Positions 41,343-52,296 of a stretch of 64,000 nt of DNA are shown here, in pieces. The translations under genes were made by a program, and so were the position numbers. Each line of letters opens with the position of its first letter. Positions within the stretch are counted from its first letter, which is position 1. The notes below the pieces were generated by a model. It was not told where the DNA came from. It made no database searches and was given only the letters and a program-made list of their open reading frames with translations. The stretch covers positions 2,542,001 through 2,606,000 of the forward strand of contig NZ_CP139249.1 in assembly GCF_034064985.1 (NCBI RefSeq), written 5' to 3'. The DNA is from Acinetobacter pittii. GTDB lineage: Bacteria > Pseudomonadota > Gammaproteobacteria > Pseudomonadales > Moraxellaceae.

Positions 41343-42122
41343 TTATCTGCGGCTATTATAAACTGCCATTGCCGCAGGTAGGTTTTTACGCATATCGCCA
41401 ATACGTTGAGAGTTAGATGGGTGAGTAGACAAGAATGATGAACCACCGCCACCTTCAAGCTTATTCATTTTTTCCCAAAGTGTAATAGCAGCATTTGGAT
41501 TATAGCCTGCACGCGCCATCAACATTAAACCACCTTGGTCAGCACGACTTTCCAAGCTACGAGAATATGGTAAACCCACACCTACTTGTGTACCTAACTG
41601 AGCAGCAGCAGTACCAAGCTGGCCTACATTATTACCCGCATAGCTTAAACCGATACCAAGAGCTAAATCAGTTAAAGCTTGTGCACCGATTTTACTTTTT
41701 GCATGCTCTTCTAAAGCATGTGTCATTTCATGACCCATAACAGCTGCAATTTCAGCATCTGTCAGGTTCAATTTATTCACAATACCTGTATAGAACACTA
41801 CCTTGCCACCAGGTGCAACGTAAGCGTTAATCGTATCTGATTTCAACACCGCTAACTGCCAGCTAAATGGTTGACCAGTCTGATTCATCTGGTTCGCATA
41901 TGGTTTTAAACGGTTGAATACAGCATTAATACGGTTATATGTACTAGAGCTTGTATCGAGAGCACCCTTACCACGTGCTTCCTGCACCATCTTATTAAAA
42001 CCTTGAGCAGATTGAGCATTTAAGGTTGCAGTATCTGCGCCTGCCATGTCTGCTACTGTTGCACAGCCAGAAATGGTCATCACACTTGCCGCACACAAGC
42101 TTAAAAAGAGTTTTTTATTCAT
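41343..42122 (-). CDS. M48 family metallopeptidase lipoprotein
   Basis: 259 residues from the ATG at 42122, nine bases after AGGTG; a GTG at 42134 lies in that site. The lipoprotein signal ends TISGC (Cys20). The zinc motif HEMTH is at 131-135 and the third ligand is in LESRADQGG. It resembles LoiP/YcaL outer-membrane quality-control proteases. Confidence 0.9.
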   Translation of the reverse strand: MNKKLFLSLCAASVMTISGCATVADMAGADTATLNAQSAQGFNKMVQEARGKGALDTSSSTYNRINAVFNRLKPYANQMNQTGQPFSWQLAVLKSDTINAYVAPGGKVVFYTGIVNKLNLTDAEIAAVMGHEMTHALEEHAKSKIGAQALTDLALGIGLSYAGNNVGQLGTAAAQLGTQVGVGLPYSRSLESRADQGGLMLMARAGYNPNAAITLWEKMNKLEGGGGSSFLSTHPSNSQRIGDMRKNLPAAMAVYNSRR

Positions 42123-42237
42123 AACATGGATCACCTAAATCGATAAAAAGCTGTTTATTCTTTTGCACTTATTATAAGAAATACCACTCATGCTTTGAAT
42201 GTCTCATTTCTTCATGATCATAGTATTTATGTAACGA

Positions 42238-42555
42238 TCAAGTCGATAAAGTCATCAAATAAATCCAGAAAATTAAACAGATTATATTTAAGCCCAAATA
42301 AACATGGCTTAAGGTCTTAACTTTCTCTTCAAGATTAGGACTTTCTCTTTTCCATAGTAAATAACTATTTTGTATGAGTACTACAGGAATTAACACGCAT
42401 GCGAATAGAACTGACAAGCTCATAAAAGCAGTCATAAAGAAATCTTTATGATATTCTTGGCCATAAATGACCAACATTGCCATTGTGGGTGAACCACCAA
42501 TAGCAAATAAAAAAGAATAAAAAATTGTTTTTGAAATAGTTGGTTGCAGCTTCAT
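42238..42555 (-). CDS. Small membrane protein, 105 aa, three TM segments
   Basis: Membrane segments at about 10-30, 40-62 and 83-103, with a short polar loop around 65-82. I do not recognise the family. It is located between the M48 gene and purA with no obvious partner. Confidence 0.6.
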   Translation of the reverse strand: MKLQPTISKTIFYSFLFAIGGSPTMAMLVIYGQEYHKDFFMTAFMSLSVLFACVLIPVVLIQNSYLLWKRESPNLEEKVKTLSHVYLGLNIICLIFWIYLMTLST

Positions 42556-42635
42556 CCTGAGCCCATCATTCCTTATCTATATAGAACGTTTTAATCTGAA
42601 TCTAATAAAACGAAAACTGCACTTTAGTCGGGTAC

Positions 42636-42665
42636 AAAAAAGCCCCCTGTCAGGAGGCCTTTTTA
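42636..42665 (-). terminator. Terminator of the purA unit
   Basis: A-run, GCCCCCTG/CAGGAGGC-type stem with a small loop, T-run, 12 bp past the purA stop. Confidence 0.82.
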
Positions 42666-42676
42666 ATCTTTGCTAA

Positions 42677-44011
<1,335 letters not shown>

Positions 44012-44060
44012 TCATGCTGTTAAAATTGGAAACCACCAGTAAAAAACTTACCGTTGGCAA

Positions 44061-45227
44061 TTAAATCTTTTCAATATTCCATTGTCCATTTTGCGACACG
44101 AGTTGATGGGTCGCATATGGAATAGAACTTAAATCATCATTACCTAACAATTGAACTACACGTAAACCTTGAGCGCGTGCATTCGAAATTGCTGAGAGTA
44201 AATCCTGTTCTGAGCCTTTTGGAGCAACAACAGTTTCGATTTCGGCGAACTGATTTGCACCTAAGGCATATAAATCACAACTAAAGCCAGTAGCAGGACG
44301 TGCACGACCAAAGTGCTCACCAATACCATCGTAACGGCCACCCTGTGCTAAAGGTGCAGCACGGTTCGGTGCATAGACTGCATACATTAAGCCAGTGTGA
44401 TAGTGATAACTGCGTAGCTCTACAACATCAATACCGATATTGAGATTTGGCCAACGGCCTTTAATTTGCGCAAGTGTAGTTTTAAGTGCATCTAATGCTG
44501 ACTTAAATTCAGCATCTTGTAAGATGTTTGCACTTAAATTCGCCTGCAATGCTTCTAGATCACTAGAATAACGGCCAAGTGCATAGAAATCAGAACCCAT
44601 ATTGAGGTTTTGAGTAAATTCAGCTAACTCTGGTAACGCTTTTCTTTGATAAAGATCTGAAAGCTCATGCTCTTCATTTTTTGACAGTCCAGCACATTTT
44701 ACTAAACTGCGGAACAACCCTACATGACCCAAATCTAAATGCGCGCCTTGTAAAGTATAGATGTTCTCGATCAACCCCAGCATAACATCGACCATTTCGA
44801 CATCAGCTTCGATACTGTCATGCCCGTATAACTCTGCACCTAATTGTAGAGGTGCACGTGTGGCATTGAAATTTTGTGGTTTAGTATGTAATACAGTCCC
44901 TGAATAACAGTAACGTGCAACGCCTTCAACTGGTCTTACATGTGCATCGATACGTGCAACTTGTGGCGTCATATCAGCACGAACACCGAGTAAACGGCCT
45001 GAGAGCTGATCAATGACCTTAAAAGTTACTAAATCTAAGTCTTGATTTGATTCTGATAATGAAGACAACGATTCGATGTATTCGATAAATGGTGTATATA
45101 CCAATTGATAACCTCGTACCGCGAGGAAATCTAAAGCTTCACGGCGAAGTTTTTCAATGACTTGCGCCTGTTCCGGCAATACATCTGCTACCCCGTCAGG
45201 CAGCAACCATGTCTCTGAAATGGTCAT
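44061..45227 (-). CDS. hisZ: ATP phosphoribosyltransferase regulatory subunit HisZ
   Basis: 388 residues of the class II aminoacyl-tRNA-synthetase-like fold (LLPDGVADVLPEQA, VRADMTPQVARIDAH, AQGGRYDG). It lacks tRNA synthetase activity and pairs with the short HisG for the first step of histidine synthesis. The hisZ-purA neighbourhood is common in gammaproteobacteria. Confidence 0.93.
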   Translation of the reverse strand: MTISETWLLPDGVADVLPEQAQVIEKLRREALDFLAVRGYQLVYTPFIEYIESLSSLSESNQDLDLVTFKVIDQLSGRLLGVRADMTPQVARIDAHVRPVEGVARYCYSGTVLHTKPQNFNATRAPLQLGAELYGHDSIEADVEMVDVMLGLIENIYTLQGAHLDLGHVGLFRSLVKCAGLSKNEEHELSDLYQRKALPELAEFTQNLNMGSDFYALGRYSSDLEALQANLSANILQDAEFKSALDALKTTLAQIKGRWPNLNIGIDVVELRSYHYHTGLMYAVYAPNRAAPLAQGGRYDGIGEHFGRARPATGFSCDLYALGANQFAEIETVVAPKGSEQDLLSAISNARAQGLRVVQLLGNDDLSSIPYATHQLVSQNGQWNIEKI

Positions 45228-45270
45228 ATTTCAAGCCTAAAATCTGATCAACGTGGAACGACCCCACATA

Positions 45271-45295
45271 AAAAAATCGGGAACACACCCGATTT
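45271..45295 (-). terminator. Terminator between the 361-aa lipoprotein gene and hisZ
   Basis: Minus strand: AAATCGGG and CCCGATTT stem, six-base loop, then a seven-T run. Confidence 0.8.
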
Positions 45296-45416
45296 CTCTT
45301 AGTGTAGCATGATACTTTGTGCCATGCACCTGACAATTTGCATAAATCTTTCTTAATAAACTCTAAAGTCAAAAAGAAGATTTAATGAATTAATAATAAT
45401 ATTCAATACCTTATTC

Positions 45417-46502
45417 TCATTCACTCATATCATAGACAAAAGTTCTTCGACCAAAGAATGGGCCAATATCTGAACTATCACCTGGTTGCCAGTTAACTAA
45501 ATTTAATCTTTGAATAGCTTGAGCTGCTTGAGTATTAAAAGCAAAACAACCTTTTTCAAGATTTGCGATTTTTAGCTTTTGTCTGAAAGCAATTAATGAA
45601 TGCACATTATTAAGCGGGTTATCTTCTATAGAATACAAATGAGACTTTTCATACGCTAAATTTCTATCAGCATCCCACCGACTACTTGATATAAAATTAA
45701 TAAAAAAAGCAGACTGGTTATTATTATTTCCCAATGCGCTTTGAATATCACCAGTTTCTAAGTTTTCTAAAACAGTTAAGTTATAGCCGTACCACCGCGA
45801 ATTTAGAAGTCTAAAATACTTTTTATCTAGACCTAGGTTATTATATCTTTCGATGATTGACTGCTTTTTCTCACTAAACAATGGATTTGAATCAAAACCA
45901 GATATATCTGAAATATAAGATTGATTCCATTGAGTCTCTTTTAAACGATAACAATAACTATTTTTTGGAAACCTAACATTCTTATAATTTTGGTAGAAGT
46001 CTATTAAATTTTTATCAAGTTGATTGTGAAGGCCCGTTTCTAAATTTTTATTTTCTTTATAGCCCGGCAATACACGGTCAAAGATATTTTCGCCATCCAA
46101 CTTTACAATTTCAAATTTTAAATTCTTTTTCAAATCAGGTGTTAATTCATAAGTCCAACTGCTAGATGTTAACCTTTTCACAGTATGTGTTTGTAAGGTC
46201 CCTTTATTTAAAAATTTCTGTTCAGTTAAAATTTCAGTTTCTAGCGGCTGGTTATGTGACTTTGCAAAAAATATTTCATTATTCTTAATTGGATATTGAG
46301 TAATTTCAAAAGAATCATTATAGATACCTGAAGAAATATCAGAAGGTTGATAATAGACTTGGTAAATTTTGTCTTCTTTTTCTAAATTATTTTCAGCTTG
46401 ATCATGGGTATTTTGATCTGAGCCTTCACCACCACAAGCAGCTAAAATAATAGTAGATGTAAAAATTAAAAAACCACTTATTCTTTTTGAGTTAAATTTC
46501 AT
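45417..46502 (-). CDS. Hypothetical lipoprotein, 361 aa
   Basis: A lipoprotein signal ends TIILAACGG, with Cys22 and Gly at +2. A low-complexity acidic linker follows (about 24-45), then a large soluble domain rich in Asn, Lys, Tyr and Ser. There are only two cysteines in the mature part beyond the lipid Cys (about 183 and 337). No family recognised. It is more AT-rich than its neighbours, which may point to acquisition. Confidence 0.62.
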   Translation of the reverse strand: MKFNSKRISGFLIFTSTIILAACGGEGSDQNTHDQAENNLEKEDKIYQVYYQPSDISSGIYNDSFEITQYPIKNNEIFFAKSHNQPLETEILTEQKFLNKGTLQTHTVKRLTSSSWTYELTPDLKKNLKFEIVKLDGENIFDRVLPGYKENKNLETGLHNQLDKNLIDFYQNYKNVRFPKNSYCYRLKETQWNQSYISDISGFDSNPLFSEKKQSIIERYNNLGLDKKYFRLLNSRWYGYNLTVLENLETGDIQSALGNNNNQSAFFINFISSSRWDADRNLAYEKSHLYSIEDNPLNNVHSLIAFRQKLKIANLEKGCFAFNTQAAQAIQRLNLVNWQPGDSSDIGPFFGRRTFVYDMSE

Positions 46503-46624
46503 ATGAACTCTATAATTAAAATTTTAATGTTTGCGAATCATACAAATAGATATAATTTTACACAACACTAATATTTAGAATTTTAGTTATTTGAGCTTTT
46601 TATACTTCAAATTAATAATTATAA

Positions 46625-46651
46625 AAAGGATGTTTATTCAAAACATCCTTT
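46625..46651 (-). terminator. Terminator of the epd-like gene
   Basis: 11-bp stem AAAGGATGTTT with its complement around ATTCA, 18 bp past the stop. Confidence 0.78.
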
Positions 46652-46668
46652 ATTACTTAAATTCAATT

Positions 46669-47688
46669 TTAGAAAGAATCACACAGATCTAATAATCGGT
46701 TTGCATAACCCCATTCATTATCATACCAAGCAAATACTTTAGCTTGATGCCCCACAACCATAGTCTGAGTTAAATCAACAATCAGTGAATAAGGTGAATG
46801 ATTAAAATCACTTGAAACCAATGGCTCATCTGTTACTGCCATAATTTCTGCATAGTCTGTTTGAGATGCTTTAATGAGTAACTCATTAATATGATGCACA
46901 GTAATTGGAGATTGCGCGATAAAAGTTAAGTCAATTGCAGCTACGTTAATAGTCGGTACCCGAATTGAATAACCATCAATACGGTCTTCCATCTTAGGCA
47001 TAACACGTTTTAATGCACCGAGTGCACTTGACGTGGTCGGGATAATATTTTGCCCTGAAGCTCTAGCGCGACGTAAATCACGATGTGCGTGGTCAAGAAC
47101 AGATTGATCTGCCGTCATTGCATGAATTTCTGTCATAAGTGCAGTTTCAATACCGAAAGCGTCATCAATGATTTTTACTAATGGAACCAAAGCCTGAGTA
47201 GTACATGAAACACTTGATATGATCTGATCAGTCACTTTGACTTCATTATGGTTCACACCATAAACAATGGCTGCATCGACATGATCAAAAGGTGCTGCCC
47301 CAATAATAACCCGCTTCGCCCCTGCTTGTAGATGACGTGTCGCATCCGCATGAGAACGGAACAGTCCCGTACACTCAAGTACCACATCAATATCTAAACT
47401 AGACCATGGTAAAAGTTCAGGTTGTTTCTGCTTTAAAACCTCAACTTTTAGCGTTCGTTGATTTGACTGAATATTCAGAAAAACTTTTTCATTTTCAATC
47501 AATATGTCTACATTTCCATTGAAACGGCCATGCGTAGAATCATATTTAAATAAATGCACTAACGTCTGGACATCTGCTATATCGTTAATCGCCACGATTT
47601 CAAAATGAAATTGTTTTGGGCTTTCGAACCAGGCACGTAAAACATTACGTCCAATCCGACCAAACCCATTAATGGCGATACGTTGCAT
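46669..47688 (-). CDS. epd: Erythrose-4-phosphate / glyceraldehyde-3-phosphate dehydrogenase family (Epd-like)
   Basis: 339 residues from the ATG at 47688, six bases after AAGGA; a TTG at 47694 is too close. The NAD motif is NGFGRIGRN. The catalytic pair is Cys162 (SVSCTTQ, where most relatives have CTTN) and His189. Segments such as LLPWSSLDIDVVL, RVPTINVAAIDL and EPLVSSDFNHSPYS follow E. coli Epd better than GapA. Likely role: oxidises erythrose-4-phosphate on the way to pyridoxal phosphate. A GAPDH role remains possible. Confidence 0.78.
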   Translation of the reverse strand: MQRIAINGFGRIGRNVLRAWFESPKQFHFEIVAINDIADVQTLVHLFKYDSTHGRFNGNVDILIENEKVFLNIQSNQRTLKVEVLKQKQPELLPWSSLDIDVVLECTGLFRSHADATRHLQAGAKRVIIGAAPFDHVDAAIVYGVNHNEVKVTDQIISSVSCTTQALVPLVKIIDDAFGIETALMTEIHAMTADQSVLDHAHRDLRRARASGQNIIPTTSSALGALKRVMPKMEDRIDGYSIRVPTINVAAIDLTFIAQSPITVHHINELLIKASQTDYAEIMAVTDEPLVSSDFNHSPYSLIVDLTQTMVVGHQAKVFAWYDNEWGYANRLLDLCDSF

Positions 47689-47958
47689 GACCAATCCTTA
47701 TCAACAAAACTACAAACTAAAGAAGGCATATAGTAAAGCACGTCGTAGCCAATTGAATATAGATTTTTAGCCAAATCACAGTTTTGTAAGATATTCCTTT
47801 TAAAATCGTTGGTTCGGTGGGGTTTTTCCGCTACAATTTAGCGTTTTTAAAAAATAAGCCCCGTATCACATGCTAAGGTTTGGCATAAAACAAACAGGCA
47901 TTGATACTTTTAGCCAAATTCGAAAATATGGAGTGACTTGGTTGTGAGTACTCGTTTA

Positions 47959-50595
47959 ATGACATCTGCTGAAATTCGTGAAGCATTTTTGCGCTACTTT
48001 GAAACGCAAGGGCATACACGTGTCGCGTCGAGTTCTCTTGTTCCTGCCAACGACCCAACTTTATTATTTACAAATGCTGGGATGAACCAGTTTAAAGACT
48101 GCTTTTTAGGTCTTGAGAAGCGTGACTATGTACGTGCAACAACATCACAAAAATGTGTACGTGCTGGTGGTAAACACAATGACTTAGACAACGTTGGTTA
48201 CACTGCTCGTCACCATACATTCTTTGAAATGTTAGGTAATTTCTCATTTGGTGATTATTTCAAACGTGATGCACTTAAATTCGCATGGGAATTTTTAACC
48301 AGCGAACAATGGCTTGCTTTACCAAAAGATAAACTTTATGCCACGGTTTACCACACCGATGACGAAGCTTACGACATCTGGAACAAAGAAATCGGTTTAG
48401 CGCCAGAACGTATTATCCGTATTGGTGATAATAAAGGCGAAAAATACGCATCTGACAACTTCTGGGCAATGGGTGATACTGGCCCATGTGGTCCATGTTC
48501 TGAGATTTTCTTTGACCATGGTGATCACATTTGGGGTGGTTTACCAGGCTCACCTGAAGAAGACGGTGACCGTTTCATTGAAATCTGGAACAACGTTTTC
48601 ATGCAGTTTAACCGTACTGCTGATGGCGTGCTTCATCCTCTCCCTGCTCCATCTGTTGATACAGGTATGGGCTTAGAGCGTATCTCTGCTGTATTGCAAC
48701 ATGTTAATTCAAACTACGATATTGACCTGTTCCAACACTTATTAAAAGCTGCTGCCAACATTATTGGTATTGAAGACCAAGGTCAGCCTTCTTTACGTGT
48801 TGTTGCAGACCATGCACGTTCATGTTGTTTCCTCATTGCTGATGGTGTAAACCCAAGTAATGAAGGTCGCGGTTATGTACTTCGCCGTATTATCCGCCGC
48901 GCTGTGCGTCACGGCAATAAACTTGGTGCAACTGGTACGTTCTTCTACAAAATGTTGCAGCCTTTAATTGAAGTTATGGGCGATGCATATCCAGAACTTG
49001 CAGCTCGTAAAGATGTGATTGAAGCAACTTTAATTCGTGAAGAAGAACAGTTCGCTAAAACACTTGAGCAAGGCTTAAAACTACTTGAAGGTGAGCTTGC
49101 TCAATTAAAAGATAAGACGATTCCTGGTGCCACTGTATTTAAACTTTACGACACTTACGGCTTCCCGACAGACTTAACTGCTGATATTGCACGTGAACGT
49201 GACTTTATTATTGACGAAGCTGGTTTTGAAGTAGAAATGGCAGCACAGCGTCAACGTGCTCGTGATGCTGGTAAGTTTGCAGTTGACTACAACAACATTG
49301 TAAAAGTTGAAGGCGAAACTCAGTTTGACGGTTACATCAACACCATTGGTCAAGGTCAAATTGTAGCGATCTATAAAGATGGCGTACAAGTTGACGAAGT
49401 TTCTGAAGGTGATGAAGCACTTATCGTTTTAAACCAAACTCCTTTCTATGCTGAAAGTGGTGGTCAGATTGGCGATACAGGTATCTTCAAAAATGAAACT
49501 GGTATTTTTGAAGTTCAAGATACTAAAAAGTCAGGTGGTGCCTTTGTTCATCAAGGTATTGTGACTGTGGGTAGTCTTAAAGCAGATCAAAACGTTGAAG
49601 CAATTGTTAAAGCAGACATTCGTGAAGCAACTGCACGTAACCACTCTGCAACTCACCTATTACATGCTGCCCTTCGTCAAATCTTAGGTTCACATGTACA
49701 ACAAAAAGGTTCTTTAGTTGCAAGCGATATCTTACGTTTCGACTTTGCTAATGACCAACCTGTAACTTTTGAACAGTTACAACAAGTTGAGCGTTTAGTG
49801 AATGCAGAAATTATTGCAAACAGTGCTGTAACAACCGAACTTCTTGACATTGAAGCTGCAAAAGCTAAAGGTGCCATGATGTTGTTCGGTGAAAAATATG
49901 GTGATGAAGTACGTGTACTTTCTATGGGTTCAATTATTGATGAGAAAAACTTCTCAATTGAACTTTGTGGTGGTATCCACGTTAAACGTACAGGTGATAT
50001 TGGTTTATTCAAAATCACTTCTGAAGGTGGTGTAGCTGCTGGTGTACGTCGTATTGAAGCTGTTACAGGTACTAAAGCGCTAGATGTAGTACAAAAAACT
50101 GATGCTGATATCCAGCACATTAATGGCTTATTAAAAGCACAGAAAGACCAAACTGTTGAGCGTGTACAAGCCAATGTTGAATTGGTTTCTGCATTACAAA
50201 AGCAGATTGAACAGCTCAATCAGAAATTGGCAAACTTCCAAGCGTCAGAATTGATTGATCAGGTACAAACCATTGCTGGTCGTCAAACGCTTATTACCAC
50301 TGTCCAAGGTGTAGATGCAAAATCACTTCGCAACTTACACGACAGTGTTAAATCGAAATTAGAGAATGCAGTTATTGTGTTAGCTGGTGTAGAGGGTGAC
50401 AAAGTCAGCCTACTTGCTTCAGTTGCATCACAATACACTGCAACTCTAAAAGCAGGTGACATCATCAAACATCTAGCAACCGAGTTAGGTGGTAAAGGTG
50501 GTGGTAAACCTGACTTAGCACAAGGTGGCGCGCCACTTAACGAGAAGTTTGGACAAGTTATCGCAGCATTACCTGCATGGCTTGAACAAAAATAA
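47959..50595 (+). CDS. alaS: Alanine-tRNA ligase
   Basis: 878 residues from the ATG at 47959 ([10 protein letters not shown]), the usual start. However, the only good ribosome site (GGAG at 47930) is 25 bases away and would fit a GTG at 47944, adding five residues. Class II catalytic core: [31 protein letters not shown]. The editing domain zinc motif is HSATHLLH with CGGIH. The C-terminal C-Ala domain ends [11 protein letters not shown]. In relatives the next gene is lysC; here lysC is interrupted. Confidence 0.95.
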   Translation: MTSAEIREAFLRYFETQGHTRVASSSLVPANDPTLLFTNAGMNQFKDCFLGLEKRDYVRATTSQKCVRAGGKHNDLDNVGYTARHHTFFEMLGNFSFGDYFKRDALKFAWEFLTSEQWLALPKDKLYATVYHTDDEAYDIWNKEIGLAPERIIRIGDNKGEKYASDNFWAMGDTGPCGPCSEIFFDHGDHIWGGLPGSPEEDGDRFIEIWNNVFMQFNRTADGVLHPLPAPSVDTGMGLERISAVLQHVNSNYDIDLFQHLLKAAANIIGIEDQGQPSLRVVADHARSCCFLIADGVNPSNEGRGYVLRRIIRRAVRHGNKLGATGTFFYKMLQPLIEVMGDAYPELAARKDVIEATLIREEEQFAKTLEQGLKLLEGELAQLKDKTIPGATVFKLYDTYGFPTDLTADIARERDFIIDEAGFEVEMAAQRQRARDAGKFAVDYNNIVKVEGETQFDGYINTIGQGQIVAIYKDGVQVDEVSEGDEALIVLNQTPFYAESGGQIGDTGIFKNETGIFEVQDTKKSGGAFVHQGIVTVGSLKADQNVEAIVKADIREATARNHSATHLLHAALRQILGSHVQQKGSLVASDILRFDFANDQPVTFEQLQQVERLVNAEIIANSAVTTELLDIEAAKAKGAMMLFGEKYGDEVRVLSMGSIIDEKNFSIELCGGIHVKRTGDIGLFKITSEGGVAAGVRRIEAVTGTKALDVVQKTDADIQHINGLLKAQKDQTVERVQANVELVSALQKQIEQLNQKLANFQASELIDQVQTIAGRQTLITTVQGVDAKSLRNLHDSVKSKLENAVIVLAGVEGDKVSLLASVASQYTATLKAGDIIKHLATELGGKGGGKPDLAQGGAPLNEKFGQVIAALPAWLEQK

Positions 50596-50615
50596 GACTT
50601 CACTTTTTGTGTAAC

Positions 50616-50641
50616 TGACCCTGAAAAGCCTCTCAGGGTCA
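50616..50641 (+). terminator. Hairpin after alaS
   Basis: TGACCCTGA and TCAGGGTCA, eight-base loop, 20 bp past the stop. No long T-run, so some read-through toward lysC is possible. Confidence 0.65.
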
Positions 50642-50660
50642 TGGCTTATATGGAACAACT

Positions 50661-50687
50661 ATGGCATTAATCGTTCAAAAGAATTAA
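50661..50687 (+). pseudogene. lysC: 5' stub of lysC (aspartate kinase), interrupted by prophage
   Basis: The first seven codons read MALIVQK, the start of gammaproteobacterial aspartate kinase (MALIVQKYGGTSVG). They sit directly after alaS as in Pseudomonas and Acinetobacter, with GGA seven bases upstream. After AAG the sequence changes to AAT TAA, so this copy stops at codon 9. The rest of lysC should lie beyond the far end of the prophage, with its own restored start. Confidence 0.78.
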
Positions 50688-50693
50688 TGCCAT
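50661..50693. other. Probable left attachment site (attL core)
   Basis: ATGGCATTAAT and ATTAATGCCAT are perfect 11-bp inverted arms around an 11-bp centre (CGTTCAAAAGA). The left arm is the lysC start and the right arm is phage DNA, as expected for the two core-binding sites of a tyrosine integrase flanking its crossover. Host-like sequence stops at about 50681. Confidence 0.62.
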
Positions 50694-50702
50694 TTAGCCA
50701 CT

Positions 50703-50795
50703 CTAAGACACACCAAGACAAAAACTACAATAAAAGCCTTATTTCTCAATATTTCCCTCGTTTTTAATATAGACATACTAAGACATTTTAGGACA
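50703..50795. promoter_or_regulatory. Paired integrase arm-type repeats
   Basis: Two pairs of the octamer YTARGACA-like repeat: CTAAGACA at 50703 with CCAAGACA at 50713, and CTAAGACA at 50778 with TTAGGACA at 50788. In each pair the starts are exactly 10 bp apart (one helix turn), and the pairs are 75 bp apart. This resembles integrase arm-binding sites. Confidence 0.6.
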
Positions 50796-50813
50796 GAATA
50801 AGCCTCATCAATT

Positions 50814-50872
50814 ATGTACACATACGTGTACATATTCGCACTTATCTCTTAATTGACTAAAAATATGTACAC
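50814..50872. promoter_or_regulatory. Operator-like repeats upstream of int
   Basis: ATGTACAC-ATAC-GTGTACAT at 50814-50833 is a dyad with 8-bp arms. A third ATGTACAC lies at 50865-50872, just before the ribosome site of int (AGGTGG). Likely binding sites of a regulator of integrase. Confidence 0.55.
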
Positions 50873-50881
50873 AGGTGGACT

Positions 50882-52087
50882 ATGGCTTTAACTGAAGTGT
50901 GGCTGAAAGCTAATAACGGCAAGGCACGTGATAAAGTTGAAGAAATAGCAGATCGGGACTCAATGAGTGTCAGGATCTCACCTAAAGGGAAAATTGTTTT
51001 TCAGCTTCGGTACCGTTTTGCTGGAAAAGCCGAACGCTTAGATCTGGGCACCTACCCTCATATGTCACTCAAAGATGCACGCATGAAAGCTGGCGAAATG
51101 CGGTCACTTTTAGATAAAGGAATGAATCCTAAAGTTGAGGTTCGTGTACAGCAGCAAAAATACATTGATGCCAGCACATTTGAAGAAGTTTTTAATGACT
51201 GGTATGAAAGTTATTGCCTGAAGAAGAAAACTTCTGCCCAGCAAATTAGGAATACCTTTGAGCAGCATGTAATTCCTGAAGTTGGCGATTTACCAGTTGA
51301 TCGCATTACTTTACAGCAATGGTTGGCCTTACTTGAAGAGTTGGCGGATGATGTGCCTTCAATTGCAGATCGCGTATTAACGAATGCAAAACAGGTTCTG
51401 AAGTGGGCCAAAAAAAGACAACTACTTGAAGTAAATGTTCTATCTGATATCTATGCTAAGGAAGATCTAGGTATAGAGCGAAACAGAGGAACAAGATTTC
51501 TTTCTGATGAAGAAATTAAGATGGTTTTGATGGCTATTGAAGAATCAAATATTTTGCCTAAAAACAAAATTTTCTTAAAACTATGTTTAATGTTTGGCTG
51601 CCGTAATGGTGAGCTTAGAAAAGCTAAAAAGACAGATTTTGATTTAAATAGAAAGGTCTGGATTGTACCGGTGATTAACAACAAGACTGGTAAGAAAACT
51701 GGTCGTGAAATCATTCGCCCTATTTTGCCTGAAATGGAGGCATTAATTGTTGAAGCTTTTGAATATAGCTCTTGTGAGTACTTCTTAACTAATGACAGTG
51801 AAGAAACACCTATGAGTCATGGATCCTCTAATTCATTACCTGGTTACTTAATGGAGCGACTCAGAAGACATCATGACTATCATATGAAGCATTGGTCTCT
51901 TCATGACCTAAGAAGAACAGCACGTACTAATTTCAGTGCTTTTACATCGCGTGATGTAGCACAACTCATGATTGGCCATGTAATGTCAGGTGAACAAGGT
52001 ACTTATGATTATTACGAATATTTACCACAGCAAACAGAAGCATATGCAAAGTGGTTGGAAAAATTAAAAGAACTAACCGAAGAGTAA
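50882..52087 (+). CDS. int: Tyrosine integrase, P4 type
   Basis: 401 residues. The N-terminal DUF4102 arm-binding domain is at about 1-90 and the SAM-like core-binding domain at about 95-185. The catalytic domain has Arg241 (GCRNGELR), His341 and Arg344 (HDLRR), His366 and the nucleophile Tyr at 375 or 377. It inserts and excises the prophage at the adjacent lysC-end site. AGGTGG lies upstream of the ATG. Confidence 0.95.
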   Translation: MALTEVWLKANNGKARDKVEEIADRDSMSVRISPKGKIVFQLRYRFAGKAERLDLGTYPHMSLKDARMKAGEMRSLLDKGMNPKVEVRVQQQKYIDASTFEEVFNDWYESYCLKKKTSAQQIRNTFEQHVIPEVGDLPVDRITLQQWLALLEELADDVPSIADRVLTNAKQVLKWAKKRQLLEVNVLSDIYAKEDLGIERNRGTRFLSDEEIKMVLMAIEESNILPKNKIFLKLCLMFGCRNGELRKAKKTDFDLNRKVWIVPVINNKTGKKTGREIIRPILPEMEALIVEAFEYSSCEYFLTNDSEETPMSHGSSNSLPGYLMERLRRHHDYHMKHWSLHDLRRTARTNFSAFTSRDVAQLMIGHVMSGEQGTYDYYEYLPQQTEAYAKWLEKLKELTEE

Positions 52088-52132
52088 ATAAAATTAGCTC
52101 TTTTGCTTCTTACTAAACTTCCACCAAGTTTT

Positions 52133-52294
52133 TTATAATAGACCTCTACTACGGGCAATTGGTTCAGCATTTGCTTGATAGATATCTAAGTACCATCTTT
52201 TGAGATAAACCAATTTAAGCTGGTAATTCACCTTATTTAGTTTGATAAAAAATTTCTGGTTCCGATCGAGTAAAGGGATTTCATATAACACCAT
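52133..52294 (-). pseudogene. Truncated baseplate plug (DUF6983-like) gene
   Basis: 53 residues beginning MVLYEIPLLDRNQKFFI. YEIPL and the following beta-strand pattern (QLKLVYL, WYLDIYQANAEPIARSRG) match the N-terminal half of contractile-phage baseplate plug proteins, normally about twice as long. It starts two bases after the Dit-like gene's stop, the normal order in such phages. It appears cut by the integrase end of the prophage. Confidence 0.5.
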
Positions 52295-52296
52295 AT

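Noticed and set aside
50661..50687. Nine-codon ORF as a leader peptide of the integrase
   Set aside because: Its sequence matches the start of lysC and it follows alaS, so a gene stub at an attachment site explains it better.
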